A stretch of DNA of 64,000 nt, from contig NZ_JAJERB010000003.1 in assembly GCF_020685205.1 (NCBI RefSeq), positions 62,001 through 126,000 on the forward strand. The letters run 5' to 3'. The notes beneath the pieces were generated by a model, which was not told the origin of the DNA, did no database searches, and saw nothing but the letters and a program-made list of their open reading frames with translations. The number at the start of each line of letters is the position of its first letter. Position 1 is the stretch's first letter. The translations under genes and the position numbers were made by a program. Positions 1 to 9,677 of the stretch are shown piece by piece. The DNA is from Hymenobacter translucens. Lineage in GTDB: Bacteria > Bacteroidota > Bacteroidia > Cytophagales > Hymenobacteraceae.

Positions 1-2
1 AG

Positions 3-3000
3 AACACCAACACCACCAACGCAACGGCCGGGAGCCGGACGGTGACTTTCAGCGCCAAGGACCAGGCCAACGTGGGCAGCAACTCGGTTTCGCGCACCAT
101 TGCCGTTACCGCGGCCCTGCTGGGCGCGGCCAGCATTCCCTATACCGAAGACTTTGAAACCGACGGCGAAGGCACCCGCTACGCCTCTAACACGTTTAAC
201 GCCGTCAACGGACTGGCGTTCGTGCGCACCAACCTTAACCCCTTCAACTCCGGTGCCACTACGTTTACTGGCGTCAGCGGTAGCTACCGCTGGGACGGTA
301 GCGGCACGAACACGGCCAGCAACCCCGATCCGCGCCGCATCGGCATCCTGGAAACCCGGCAGGTAGATGCTACCTACTATAGCAACCTGCACTTTCAGGT
401 GAAGCTGGGAGCCAGCCAAAACCAGTGGGAGTCGGCCGACCACCTGAAGCTCTACTACCGCACCGGGGGCAGCGCCGGCACCTGGACCATCTTCGCCTCA
501 TTCCGCGGCAATTCCACCGCCGACGGGCAGCTCCGGCGCGACGCCAACCCGGCCGACCTGTCAACCCTGCCCACCGGTGCTGAGCTGACCCCTGCGCTGA
601 CCAACTTCGACTTCGCGCTGCCGGCCGCCGTGAACGGGCAGCAGGTGGACTTCCGGTTTGAGCTGTCAACCAACGACTCGCGGGAAGAAGTGGCCTGGGA
701 CCTGATTCAGGTCACGGGCACCCTCAACAATGCCCCCACCGACATTGCTCTGAGCGCCAGCACGGTGGCGGAAAACCAGCCCAGCGGTACGCCGGTGGGC
801 AACTTCACCTCCTCCGACCCGGACGCGGGCCAGACCTTTACCTACGCGCTGGCAACCGGCACCGGCAGCACCGACAATGCCTCCTTTACCATCGTAGGCA
901 ACCAGCTGCGCACAGCGGCCAGCTTTAACTTCGAGGCCAAGAGCAGCTACAGCATCCGGGTCCGCACCACCGATAACGGCACACCCAACCGGAGCTACGA
1001 AGAGGTGTTCACCATCACGGTCACCAACGTGAATGAGGCCCCCAGCATCAGCCCGCAGACGTTCAGCATCAACGAAAACGCCGCCAATGGCACCACCGTG
1101 GGCACGGTTGCGGCCTCGGACCCGGATGCCGGCACCACGCTCACGTACTCCATCACGGCGGGCAACACCGGCTCGGCCTTTACCTTCGTGGGCAACTTCC
1201 TGCGGGTCAATAACTCGGCCGCGCTGGACTTTGAGACCACCCCGACCTTCGCCCTCACGGTACAGGTTTCGGATGGGGCGCTCACCAGCTCGGCGACCAT
1301 CACGGTAAACCTGAACAACGTGGACGACACCCCGCCCACCATTGCATTCACGGCCCCCACTACCACGACCACCTCACCCATTGCCGTAACGGTTACGTTT
1401 TCTGAAATCGTAACAAACTTTATTCAGACCGACGTCACGGTAACGAACGGTTCGGCCACGAGCTTCAGCGGGAGCGGTACTACCTACACGCTCAGCATTA
1501 CCCCGGCGGCGCCCGGCACCGTAACGGTGAGCATAGCCGCCAACGTGGCCCAGGATGGGGCCGGCAACGGTAACGTCGCTGCTTCCACCAGCATCAGCTA
1601 CAACCCACCCACCACGGTCAGCTCGATCAACCGGGCCAATGCCTCGCCGACCAACGCGGGCAGTGTCAACTTTACGGTGACCTTTGCCCGGAGCGTGACG
1701 GGAGTGAACACGGGCAACTTCAGCCTTACGCCCAGCGTGGGCGTGACGGGAGCCAGCATTACCAGCGTATCCGGCTCGGGCACTACGTACACCGTAGTCG
1801 TGAATACCGGCAGCGGCAGCGGCACGCTCAGCCTGAACATGCAGAATGCCACCGGCGTCGACCCCGGCGTATCCAACCTGCCTTATACATCGGGGCAAAG
1901 CTACACCATTGACAAGACCGCACCGGCCGCGCCGGTCGTGCAGGTGCCGGCCAACAATTCCACCATTACCACCAGCACCCCCACCTACAGCGGAACGGCC
2001 GAACCCAACAGCACCGTGACGCTTACGGTGGATGGGGGCGCCCTGGGCTCGACTACTGCCAGCGGTACGGGCACCTGGTCGTTGGCGCAGAGCCCGGGCC
2101 TCGCCGATGGTATGCACACGGTCGTAGCCACCGCCACCGACGCAGCCGGTAACACCGGGGCAAACAGCGCCGCCATTACCTTCACCGTGCTGGCCACTAC
2201 CCCCACCGATATCAGCCTGAGCAATGCCAGCGTACTGGAAAACCAACCGGCCGGCACGGCTGTGGGTATGCTTACGGCGACAGCCAACACGGCAGGCCAG
2301 ACCTACACGTACGCCCTGGTAACCGGCACGGGTAGCACCGGAAACGGCGCTTTCAGCATTGTGGGCACTGAGCTGCGCACCGCGTCTGTGCTTGACTTCG
2401 AGGCGCAAAGCAGCTACAGCGTCCGGGTTCGGGCTACCAACGCGCAAAACCAGTTTATAGAGGAAGTCTTTACCATCAGCGTGACCAACGTGGCGAATGC
2501 CGCCTACGTCAGCAGCACCACCGAGCAGATTACGCGCGGCGTGGTGGCCGGCTCGACCAACCAGGCCATCCTGCGCATTTCGGTCGTAACCAACGGCAAC
2601 ACCGACGAGCTACTGACCGCTACCTCCTTTACCTTTACAACGGCGGGCACTACCGTGCCAGCCAACGCATCAGCAGCCCGCATCTACTCCTCCGGCACCA
2701 GCGCTACCTTTGCCACGACCACGCTCTTTGGCAGCGCTACGGCCCCAGGCACGGGTTCAATTCTCCTGAGCGGCAGCCAGGTACTACAGCCCGGCACGAA
2801 CTACTTCTGGCTGGCCTACGACGTAGCCGCTACGGCGGTCGCAGGCAACCTGCTGGACGGCACCCTGCCCGCCCTCACCGTGGGAGGAATAAACCAGACA
2901 CCCACCGTGACCGCCCCGGCCGGTGCCCGACCAGTGGTGGCCCCAAGCACGGCGGCGGGCACGGCGCTAAGCTTCAGCGGCACCGCCGCCGGCTACGTCG

Positions 3001-4622
3001 ATCTGGGCACGGGCAATGCGAACCTCGTGCTCGGCCAGGAGTACACCATGGAAATCTGGGTGAAGCCGACGCCTACCGGTAGCACCAGCACCTTGAACGG
3101 AGTGCTCGGCTACGAGCCCAGCACCCCATCGCAACGCTCTCCCTACATTTCGATAGCCGAAAACAACCGCGTCGAGGCCGGCTACGGCAACGGCAACTTC
3201 GCTGTCACGGCACTCTCGAGCACCAACGCCATAACCACGGGCCAGTGGAATCACATCGTAGTCACGTTCAACGGTTCTACGCTAAGTCTGTATATCAACG
3301 GGGCCCTACGGTCGCAGACGACCGGCGGCGGAGCTTCCGTCAATACGGCGGTCCGCTACGTGGGCCTGTTGAAGACCTCGGCCACGAGCTACTTCAAAGG
3401 CGAGGTGGAGGAAGTGGCGATGTGGACACGGACTCTTTCGTTGGATGAGATTCGCCTGCGCCGGCACCTGCTGCTGGGCGGCACCGAGAATGGCCTGACG
3501 TCCTACGTGCAGTTCAACGAGGGAAGCGGCAACGTCACGGACATTATCAGCGGCGCTTCGGGGCCGCTGACGGGCACCGGCGTGACGCGGATGACCAGCA
3601 CGGCCCCCGTGGGCTCCGGAGTCAGCAGCCTGCAAACGCTGACCGGCCCGGGCAGCGCCAACTTTACCGGGACGGGGGTTGCCATCAACTTCACGGGGGG
3701 CAGCGGCACCTTCACCACCACCGTGGCCCGCCTCAGCGGCAAGCCCCAGGGCACCCAGCCCAGCGGCCTGAGCCGGTACTACAACGAGGCGTATTGGATT
3801 ATCAACAAGTACGACGCGGGCACTTTTACAAACGCCGCCGTCACGTACTCCCTGAGCGCCGGGGCTCTCAGCGCGGCCGATGCCGCCGACCCCGCCGGTA
3901 CGCTCCGCCTGCTCCGGCGCAGCAGCAACGCTGACGGAGCCTTCGATGCCTCCATTGCGGCTACTGCCGCCAACGCCGCCGGCAGCACGGTAACATTTAA
4001 CGTGAACTCCTTCAGCCAGACCGTAATCGGCACCCTGGGCACCTCCCCACTGCCAGTGGAGCTGGTGCGCTTTGCAGCCGCGCGCCGGGGCGCCGACGCC
4101 CTGCTGCGCTGGACCACGGCCTCGGAGCTGAACTGCGCCTACTTCGAGGTGGAAAGCAGCCTCGATGGCCGCTCCTTCCGACCGGTGGGCCGCATTACGG
4201 GTGCAGGCACGACCACTCAGGTTCGCAATTATGAGCTGGTGGATGCCGACCTGGCCCGCTACGCCGCTTCGCTCGTGTACTACCGGCTGCGCCAGGTTGA
4301 TACGGACGGCACGGCCCATCTTTCCACTATAGTGCCGCTGAAGCTAAGCTCGGACCCTGGCCAGGTGGTAACGGCCGTGGTTTTTCCGAACCCCGCCGCC
4401 GACCAGCTCACTGTTCGCCTGGAAGGGCTAAGCGCCGGCCCGGTGCAGGCCCGATTGTACAATGCCCAGGGTAAGCTCGTGCTCACGCTGGAACAGCTTT
4501 CGGGTGGGCAGGCAGTGCTCGACCTGTCTGCTTCGGTGCGGCACCTGCCGACGGGAGTGTACTCCCTGCGCCTCGTACTGCCCGACCGCGTACTGCACCG
4601 ACCGGTAGTGGTTAGCCACTAG
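3..4622 (+). CDS. Giant secreted multidomain surface protein with T9SS sorting domain (5' partial)
   Basis: The frame is open from the first bases, so the N-terminus and signal peptide lie outside the window; the GTG at 42 is internal. In order I see a jelly-roll-like domain (about nt 105-730), two cadherin-like repeats (about 730-1030 and 1035-1330, with AENQ/NENA and SDPDAG motifs), two bacterial Ig-like domains (1335-1920), another Ig-like segment (1925-2200), a third cadherin-like repeat (2205-2490), a LamG/concanavalin-type domain (about 2965-3440), a PLPVELVRF-type fibronectin-like domain (4050-4340) and a C-terminal domain (from about 4380, PNPAADQLTV, LPTGVYSLRL) typical of type A type IX secretion cargo. 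Inference: outer-surface or released adhesin or carbohydrate-binding protein. The exact ligand cannot be read from the sequence. Confidence 0.85.
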   Translation, partial: NTNTTNATAGSRTVTFSAKDQANVGSNSVSRTIAVTAALLGAASIPYTEDFETDGEGTRYASNTFNAVNGLAFVRTNLNPFNSGATTFTGVSGSYRWDGSGTNTASNPDPRRIGILETRQVDATYYSNLHFQVKLGASQNQWESADHLKLYYRTGGSAGTWTIFASFRGNSTADGQLRRDANPADLSTLPTGAELTPALTNFDFALPAAVNGQQVDFRFELSTNDSREEVAWDLIQVTGTLNNAPTDIALSASTVAENQPSGTPVGNFTSSDPDAGQTFTYALATGTGSTDNASFTIVGNQLRTAASFNFEAKSSYSIRVRTTDNGTPNRSYEEVFTITVTNVNEAPSISPQTFSINENAANGTTVGTVAASDPDAGTTLTYSITAGNTGSAFTFVGNFLRVNNSAALDFETTPTFALTVQVSDGALTSSATITVNLNNVDDTPPTIAFTAPTTTTTSPIAVTVTFSEIVTNFIQTDVTVTNGSATSFSGSGTTYTLSITPAAPGTVTVSIAANVAQDGAGNGNVAASTSISYNPPTTVSSINRANASPTNAGSVNFTVTFARSVTGVNTGNFSLTPSVGVTGASITSVSGSGTTYTVVVNTGSGSGTLSLNMQNATGVDPGVSNLPYTSGQSYTIDKTAPAAPVVQVPANNSTITTSTPTYSGTAEPNSTVTLTVDGGALGSTTASGTGTWSLAQSPGLADGMHTVVATATDAAGNTGANSAAITFTVLATTPTDISLSNASVLENQPAGTAVGMLTATANTAGQTYTYALVTGTGSTGNGAFSIVGTELRTASVLDFEAQSSYSVRVRATNAQNQFIEEVFTISVTNVANAAYVSSTTEQITRGVVAGSTNQAILRISVVTNGNTDELLTATSFTFTTAGTTVPANASAARIYSSGTSATFATTTLFGSATAPGTGSILLSGSQVLQPGTNYFWLAYDVAATAVAGNLLDGTLPALTVGGINQTPTVTAPAGARPVVAPSTAAGTALSFSGTAAGYVDLGTGNANLVLGQEYTMEIWVKPTPTGSTSTLNGVLGYEPSTPSQRSPYISIAENNRVEAGYGNGNFAVTALSSTNAITTGQWNHIVVTFNGSTLSLYINGALRSQTTGGGASVNTAVRYVGLLKTSATSYFKGEVEEVAMWTRTLSLDEIRLRRHLLLGGTENGLTSYVQFNEGSGNVTDIISGASGPLTGTGVTRMTSTAPVGSGVSSLQTLTGPGSANFTGTGVAINFTGGSGTFTTTVARLSGKPQGTQPSGLSRYYNEAYWIINKYDAGTFTNAAVTYSLSAGALSAADAADPAGTLRLLRRSSNADGAFDASIAATAANAAGSTVTFNVNSFSQTVIGTLGTSPLPVELVRFAAARRGADALLRWTTASELNCAYFEVESSLDGRSFRPVGRITGAGTTTQVRNYELVDADLARYAASLVYYRLRQVDTDGTAHLSTIVPLKLSSDPGQVVTAVVFPNPAADQLTVRLEGLSAGPVQARLYNAQGKLVLTLEQLSGGQAVLDLSASVRHLPTGVYSLRLVLPDRVLHRPVVVSH

Positions 4623-4644
4623 GCCGGTCTGCAACCAAGCTGCC

Positions 4645-4676
4645 AGCGCCCCGGCCACTACCCTGGCCGGGGCGCT
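4645..4676 (+). other. GC-rich hairpin after the surface protein gene
   Basis: A perfect 13-bp stem (AGCGCCCCGGCCA, 4645-4657, with its complement 4664-4676) lies 23 bases past the stop. No T-tract follows, so it may be a weak terminator or an mRNA 3' end stabiliser. Confidence 0.5.
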
Positions 4677-4796
4677 GTGCGTAGGGACGGGGCCGGACCT
4701 GCCCATCGTGTGTGCTTCCCAGGTTTACAGGAAACATAAGGTGAGGGCACTAGAGCCCTAGGAAAGATTCAGCTGGCCAGCCCGGATGCCGCCGCC

Positions 4797-6038
4797 TTAC
4801 TCGTAGCGGAGGCTTTCAATCGGGTCGAGGCCGGCGGCTTTGCTGGCGGGGTAATAGCCCGAGGCCAGCCCCACCGTCACGCAGATCAGCACGCCCATCG
4901 ACATCCAGAGCCAGGGCACGAAAAACGAGCCCGAGCCGGGCATGAACAGCGGAATCAGGTTGCCCATGCTCACGCCCAGGATGATGCCCAGAATGCCCCC
5001 CAGCAGGCAGATGACGATGGCCTCAATCAGAAACTGCAGGCGGATCTGCCGGGCCGTGGCGCCCAGGGCTTTGCGGATACCGATTTCCCGGGTCCGCTCC
5101 GTTACCGACACCATCATAATGTTCATCAGGGCAATGCTGGCGCCCAAGAGCGTGATGAAGCCCACGATGGAGCCTCCGATTTTCATGTTGCCGGTCAGGC
5201 TGTTCAGCGTCGACATAGCTGACTCGCTGCTGTCCACCTCAAACGAATCTTCCTCGCCCAGGGCATCGTGGCGCACGGCCCGCATGATGCCGGTGGCCTG
5301 TCCCCGCACGAAGGCCATGTCCTCAGGCTTGGCTACGGCCGTTTTGATGTCGTAGGTGAGGGCCCGCTGCCGGGGCATCTGGGTGCCGGTTTCGAGCGGA
5401 ATCAGCACCAGCCGGTCAGCCCCGCCCCCGCCCATCGAGCTGCCGCTTTTCTCGAGTTGCCCCACCACCAGAAACCGCCGGCCCAGCAGGTACACGTACT
5501 GGTCGGTGATGCTGGCCGAGCCAAATAGCTTGTCCTTGATTTCCGAGCCAATGATGGCTACGTTGGCGCCGTTGCTCAGCTCCGTGGCCGAAAACGCCCG
5601 GCCGGAAGCCAGGTTGTAGCTCTGAATGCGCAGGTAGTTCTCGTCGCCGGCCACGACGTTGGAGTTGGGGTTGGTTTTCTTGCCGTTGGCCTTCACCTCC
5701 GTGGCGCCCGCAATAAAGGCCGAGATGCCTACCTGGGCTTCGTCGCCGAGCTGCTCTTTGTACTGCTTGGCCTGAAGCAGGGAAATGGCCGGGTAGGACT
5801 TGGCCTGAACTCCGCCCCGGCGCGGGCGGTTAGAATAGCCCCGGGCCCGCATGTCAAAGGAGTTGGCGCCCATGCTGGCAAAGGTGTCGTTGAGCTTGTT
5901 CTTCATGGCGTCGATGGCCGTGAGAATGCCCACCAGGGCCATGATTCCGATGCTGACAATCAGGGCCGTGAGCACCGTGCGCAGCAGGTTGCTGTGAATG
6001 GAACGGAAAGCCTCCTTTATGTTTTCTAGCAGATGCAT
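4797..6038 (-). CDS. MacB-like ABC transporter permease
   Basis: This 413-residue FtsX/MacB-type permease has one N-terminal membrane helix (about residues 19-42), a large periplasmic MacB-core domain (about 45-280), and three C-terminal helices (about 283-305, 330-355 and 370-395). The cytoplasmic loop contains [12 protein letters not shown], the conserved coupling region of the family. I start it at the ATG at 6038 ([13 protein letters not shown]), because the longer frame from 6095 adds only a non-family leader. The cognate ATPase and membrane-fusion subunits are not adjacent, so it may pair with distant partners. Likely role: export or lipoprotein/envelope-stress related transport; the substrate is unknown. 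Confidence 0.88.
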   Translation of the reverse strand: MHLLENIKEAFRSIHSNLLRTVLTALIVSIGIMALVGILTAIDAMKNKLNDTFASMGANSFDMRARGYSNRPRRGGVQAKSYPAISLLQAKQYKEQLGDEAQVGISAFIAGATEVKANGKKTNPNSNVVAGDENYLRIQSYNLASGRAFSATELSNGANVAIIGSEIKDKLFGSASITDQYVYLLGRRFLVVGQLEKSGSSMGGGGADRLVLIPLETGTQMPRQRALTYDIKTAVAKPEDMAFVRGQATGIMRAVRHDALGEEDSFEVDSSESAMSTLNSLTGNMKIGGSIVGFITLLGASIALMNIMMVSVTERTREIGIRKALGATARQIRLQFLIEAIVICLLGGILGIILGVSMGNLIPLFMPGSGSFFVPWLWMSMGVLICVTVGLASGYYPASKAAGLDPIESLRYE

Positions 6039-6130
6039 GATAACTACGCGTATCCGGGCCGCCAAACCAGTCCCGTACCGGCCCGGGCGTTGCAAGGTAG
6101 CGCATGCGCTGAACTCCTGCCCCGTTTCGC

Positions 6131-6138
6131 TACATTTG
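6131..6138 (+). promoter_or_regulatory. Candidate -7 element (TACATTTG)
   Basis: Matches the Bacteroidota TAnnTTTG -7 consensus, 62 bases before the start codon at 6201. No convincing -33 TTG at the usual spacing, so moderate confidence only. Confidence 0.4.
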
Positions 6139-6200
6139 TTTACCTCCCCCGGTTCCGCCGGCGCAGCCCGGCTTCTCCTCCTGCCTTTTTCATTTTACCT

Positions 6201-7475
6201 ATGGCGCTGAAGCGACTCCTGACCTTCTTTCTGCTGCTGGCCGCCCTGTTCGGACCGGCCCGGGCCTGGGCCAACCAGATTCTGATTCCGATGGACGGCA
6301 GCCAGAAAGAGCATCTGAAAGCCTATGGCGCGGCCTACTGGCTGCTGAGCAAGCAGGTCGAGGTCGACTGGCTGCTGAACTACCGCGGGGGCAGCTTTGC
6401 CTGCACCGTGGCGGCGGGCCTGGAAAATGAGCTGGCCGTGCGCAACGTCACCTACCAAGTGATTTCCGAGGCCCAGTATGGCAACATTCTGGCCCAGATT
6501 GCCGACCCCAACGCCAACATGGAAGTGATGAAGCTGGAGAAGGTCCCCAAGATTGCGGTGTACACGCCCAAAGGCAAGCAGCCCTGGGACGATGCCGTAA
6601 CCATGGTGCTGACGTACGCCGAAATCCCCTACGACCAGATCTACGACGACGACGTGCTCGACGGCAAGCTGCCCAAGTACGACTGGCTCCACCTGCACCA
6701 CGAGGACTTCACCGGGGAGTACGGCAAGTTTTACGCCTCCTACCGCAACCGTCCCTGGTACCAGCAGCAGCAGGCCGATGCCGAAGCCACGGCCAAGCGC
6801 CACGGTTTCAGCAAGGTGTCGCAGATGAAGGGCGCCATCACCGTAAAAATGCAGGAGTTCATTGCCGGCGGCGGCTTTCTGTTTGCCATGTGCTCGGCTA
6901 CCGACACCTACGACATTGCCTTGGCCGGTCTGGGCGTGGACATGGTGGAAAGCATGTACGACGGCGACCCGGCCGACCCCCACGCCCAATCCAAGCTCAA
7001 CTACAACCGCACCCTGGCTTTCAAGGACTTCCAGCTCGTGCGCGACCCGTACCAGTACGAGTACTCCAACATCGACATGCAGCCCGGGGAACGGGGCGTG
7101 TACGAGGACAACGACTACTTCCAGCTCTTCACCTTCTCGGCCAAGTACGACCCGGTGCCCACGATGCTTACCCAGAACCACGAAAAGACGGTGAAGGGCT
7201 TTATGGGCCAGACCACGGCCTTCCGCAAGCAGCTTATCAAGTCCGACGTGGTGGTAATGGGCGACAATAAGGCCTCGGGTGAGGTGCGCTACATGCACGG
7301 CACGCTGGGCAAAGGCACCTGGACGTTCTATGGTGGCCACGACCCGGAAGACTACCAGCACATGGTGGAGGAGGAGCCTACCGATTTGTCGCTGCACCCC
7401 AACTCCCCCGGCTACCGCCTGATCCTCAATAACATTCTGTTTCCGGCGGCCAAGAAGAAAAAGCAGAAAACCTGA
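6201..7475 (+). CDS. Secreted protein with glutamine-amidotransferase-like fold, unknown function
   Basis: A 424-residue protein starting at ATG 6201 with a clear signal peptide (LLTFFLLLAALFGPARAWA). Related Bacteroidota proteins are often labelled 'asparagine synthetase B', but none of the AsnB Ntn-glutaminase or ATP-pyrophosphatase motifs is visible. The mature part opens with ILIPMD and LKAYGAAYW motifs. The centre has an alternating beta/alpha pattern with FIAGGGFLFAMCSATDT, where the Cys sits at a position resembling the nucleophile elbow of class I glutamine amidotransferases. The C-terminus is lysine-rich. It stands alone on its strand between the permease gene and the GH2 gene, followed by a strong terminator. 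Molecular function unknown; the fold statement is inference. Confidence 0.8.
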   Translation: MALKRLLTFFLLLAALFGPARAWANQILIPMDGSQKEHLKAYGAAYWLLSKQVEVDWLLNYRGGSFACTVAAGLENELAVRNVTYQVISEAQYGNILAQIADPNANMEVMKLEKVPKIAVYTPKGKQPWDDAVTMVLTYAEIPYDQIYDDDVLDGKLPKYDWLHLHHEDFTGEYGKFYASYRNRPWYQQQQADAEATAKRHGFSKVSQMKGAITVKMQEFIAGGGFLFAMCSATDTYDIALAGLGVDMVESMYDGDPADPHAQSKLNYNRTLAFKDFQLVRDPYQYEYSNIDMQPGERGVYEDNDYFQLFTFSAKYDPVPTMLTQNHEKTVKGFMGQTTAFRKQLIKSDVVVMGDNKASGEVRYMHGTLGKGTWTFYGGHDPEDYQHMVEEEPTDLSLHPNSPGYRLILNNILFPAAKKKKQKT

Positions 7476-7495
7476 TCTGCCGATCAATGCACGGC

Positions 7496-7526
7496 AAAAG
7501 CCCGGTCCGCAACGACCGGGCTTTTT
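7496..7526 (+). terminator. Rho-independent terminator
   Basis: A 12-bp stem (AAAAGCCCGGTC, 7496-7507, with its complement 7514-7525) and a T-run, 20 bases after the stop of the preceding gene. Confidence 0.85.
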
Positions 7527-7748
7527 CGTGTTCTGCTTGATCCGGAGTCCGAGCAAACTACCGCCGCCGTTGGGGCCCGGGTCCGGACCCAGGCCTGGCG
7601 CTGGCTCGAAGAGGCACGCCGCTTTTGCCGGCGTCACGATTTTAGCGGCAGCATTTTTCCAGCAGAGCCGTATCATTAGGCTGAATATCCCGTACCTCCA
7701 AGGCACCAAGGCCGAGCTTACGGCCGGCCGGTGCCCAACGCCGCCCCG

Positions 7749-9602
7749 ATGACCGACGACTTCACCAGCCTGCCCGCCGCACCCGAATCAGGCCAGCCCC
7801 AACCAACCGGTAACCCCCTGCCCAGAGCCGTGCTCCGGCTTAACAACCACGTCCTGCTCGACGGCGAGTGGCGCTTCGCCCACGATGCGGAAGACGCCGG
7901 CCTGCGGGAACACTGGTACCTGGGGCACCCCTACGAAGACACTGCCCAGTGGCCGGGCTCTATCGAAGCCCACCTGGCCCAGGCCCGGGGCCAGCAGCAG
8001 CCTACGGTCTGGCAGGACAAGGTGGTGGCCTGGTATGAACGGGAATTCTCTTTGCCGGAAGTGCAGGAATCCCGGTCTCAGACCATGCTCCAGCTCACGT
8101 TCGGGGCCTGCGGCTACGAAACCCGGGTGTGGCTGAACGGCCGGCTGCTACGCACCATTGAGGGCGAAGAGGTGCACTATGGCGAGTACACCTCGTTTTC
8201 GTACGAGCTGCGCGAAGACAACCTCCACCTCGTCAACCGCCTCACCGTGCGCATTGCCGACACGATGGATGCCGAAACCACCCGGGGCAAGCAGGAGTCG
8301 CACGTGTACAAGCGCGGCGGCATCTGGTACCAGACCTACACCGGGGCCGTGCGCAGCGTGTGGCTGGAAATGGTGGAGCGTAACCGCCTCCGCTCCCGCG
8401 TCGGCGTCGACAGCATTGTGGAAGACCAGCTCGTGCGCTTTAACCTGACCACCCGCATTCACGACCCGGGCCTGTACACGCTGCGCCTGCAGGTGTTTGG
8501 GCGCGGGGCCGAAAAGAGCGACACGCCCATTACCACCTCCGACTTCCCCCTGCGCCTCGAAGCCGGGCAGAAGCGGCAGCGCGTGGTCATGGAAATGGCC
8601 GGAGCCAAGCTCTGGAGCCCGGAAGCTCCCAACCTCTACCGCCTCGTGGCCCAGCTTGTCGACGCCGAAGGCTACGTGGCGCAGATTGAAACGCACTTTG
8701 GCCTGCGCAAGATTGAGTCGCGCGGGCGCTACGTGTATCTGAACAACCAGCCCACTTACCTCGACGGCATCCTGTACCAGCCCGGCACGGCCACCTACGA
8801 GGAGATGCAGCGCCATATGCGGGCCATGCAGAAGCTGGGCTGCAACCTCGTGCGCGTGCACATTGCCGGCGTCGACCCGCGCATCTATAACCTGGCCGAC
8901 GAGCTGGGGCTGATGCTCTGGGTGGAAGTGCCCAGCCCCCATACCTCCAGCCCCCGCAGCCGGCAAAACCACCGGGAAGAGCTGCTGCGGATGCTGGCCC
9001 TCATCGAGTCCCACCCATCCGTAGTTATCTGGAGCCTTTACAACGAGGACTGGGGCTGTCAGGATATTGCCACCAACCCCGAAACGCGGCGCTACATCAT
9101 CGACACCTACCACTACATGCAGATCGAGCATCCGCAGTTTCTGGTGGTCGACAACGACGGGTGGCAGCACATTTCGGCCGAGGGGCGCCTGAAGTCCGAC
9201 CTGCTTACGGCCCATCTGTACACCCCCGAGCTGCCCCGCTGGCAGGAGCTGCTCGACCGGCTCGTGAACGGGGAGTTCGTCGGAACGGCCGCCTTCCCGC
9301 TGGTAATTGGCGATGCCTTCTTCTACCGTCGTCAGAAGCCGTTGGTAGTCAGCGAGTGGGGCGGCTTTGGCTTTCCCGACTACGGCGGCCCCCAGGATGC
9401 CGAGGCCCGCACCAGCAGCATTCGGGCGTTCAAGCAGGAGCTACGGAAGCGCCCCATTGCCGGCGACGTCTACACCCAGGCTACCAACATCGAAGATGAG
9501 CGCAACGGCCTTATCGACCCCCACTCCGGTGCCCTCGACGTGCCGGAAGGCCTGCTTAACTCCCGGGATGAGGTTCCGCTACTACCCGCCAACCCGGAGT
9601 AG
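7749..9602 (+). CDS. Glycoside hydrolase family 2 protein
   Basis: A 617-residue beta-galactosidase/beta-glucuronidase-like enzyme. The N-terminal sugar-binding jelly roll (about 30-210, ending in the KRGGIWYQTYTG region) is followed by an Ig-like domain (about 215-325) and a TIM barrel (about 330-605). The acid/base Glu is E433 in YNEDWG and the nucleophile is E536 in VVSEWGG. No signal peptide is evident, so a cytoplasmic or non-classical location is possible. I chose ATG 7749 over the GTG at 7731. It is shorter than LacZ and lacks its C-terminal domains. The substrate is not predictable: galactoside, glucuronide or mannoside are all possible. Monocistronic, with a terminator behind. Confidence 0.9.
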   Translation: MTDDFTSLPAAPESGQPQPTGNPLPRAVLRLNNHVLLDGEWRFAHDAEDAGLREHWYLGHPYEDTAQWPGSIEAHLAQARGQQQPTVWQDKVVAWYEREFSLPEVQESRSQTMLQLTFGACGYETRVWLNGRLLRTIEGEEVHYGEYTSFSYELREDNLHLVNRLTVRIADTMDAETTRGKQESHVYKRGGIWYQTYTGAVRSVWLEMVERNRLRSRVGVDSIVEDQLVRFNLTTRIHDPGLYTLRLQVFGRGAEKSDTPITTSDFPLRLEAGQKRQRVVMEMAGAKLWSPEAPNLYRLVAQLVDAEGYVAQIETHFGLRKIESRGRYVYLNNQPTYLDGILYQPGTATYEEMQRHMRAMQKLGCNLVRVHIAGVDPRIYNLADELGLMLWVEVPSPHTSSPRSRQNHREELLRMLALIESHPSVVIWSLYNEDWGCQDIATNPETRRYIIDTYHYMQIEHPQFLVVDNDGWQHISAEGRLKSDLLTAHLYTPELPRWQELLDRLVNGEFVGTAAFPLVIGDAFFYRRQKPLVVSEWGGFGFPDYGGPQDAEARTSSIRAFKQELRKRPIAGDVYTQATNIEDERNGLIDPHSGALDVPEGLLNSRDEVPLLPANPE

Positions 9603-9621
9603 CCATCCGTAACAGACCAGT

Positions 9622-9667
9622 AAAAGCGAAAGCCCGATGTCCTGCCTGGAAGTCGGGCTTTCGCTTT
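9622..9667. terminator. Bidirectional terminator between convergent genes
   Basis: Arms AAAAGCGAAAGCCCGA (9622-9637) and its near-perfect complement 9653-9667 lie between the stops of the GH2 gene and miaE, with A/T tracts on both sides. Confidence 0.85.
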
Positions 9668-9677
9668 GCCGGCCGGC

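Noticed and set aside
1374..2447. 357-codon minus-strand frame
   Set aside because: Antisense of the Ig-like region of the surface protein.
6195..7709. 504-codon minus-strand frame
   Set aside because: Antisense shadow of the secreted protein gene; composition rich in Gly/Val/His with no family motif, caused by high third-position GC.
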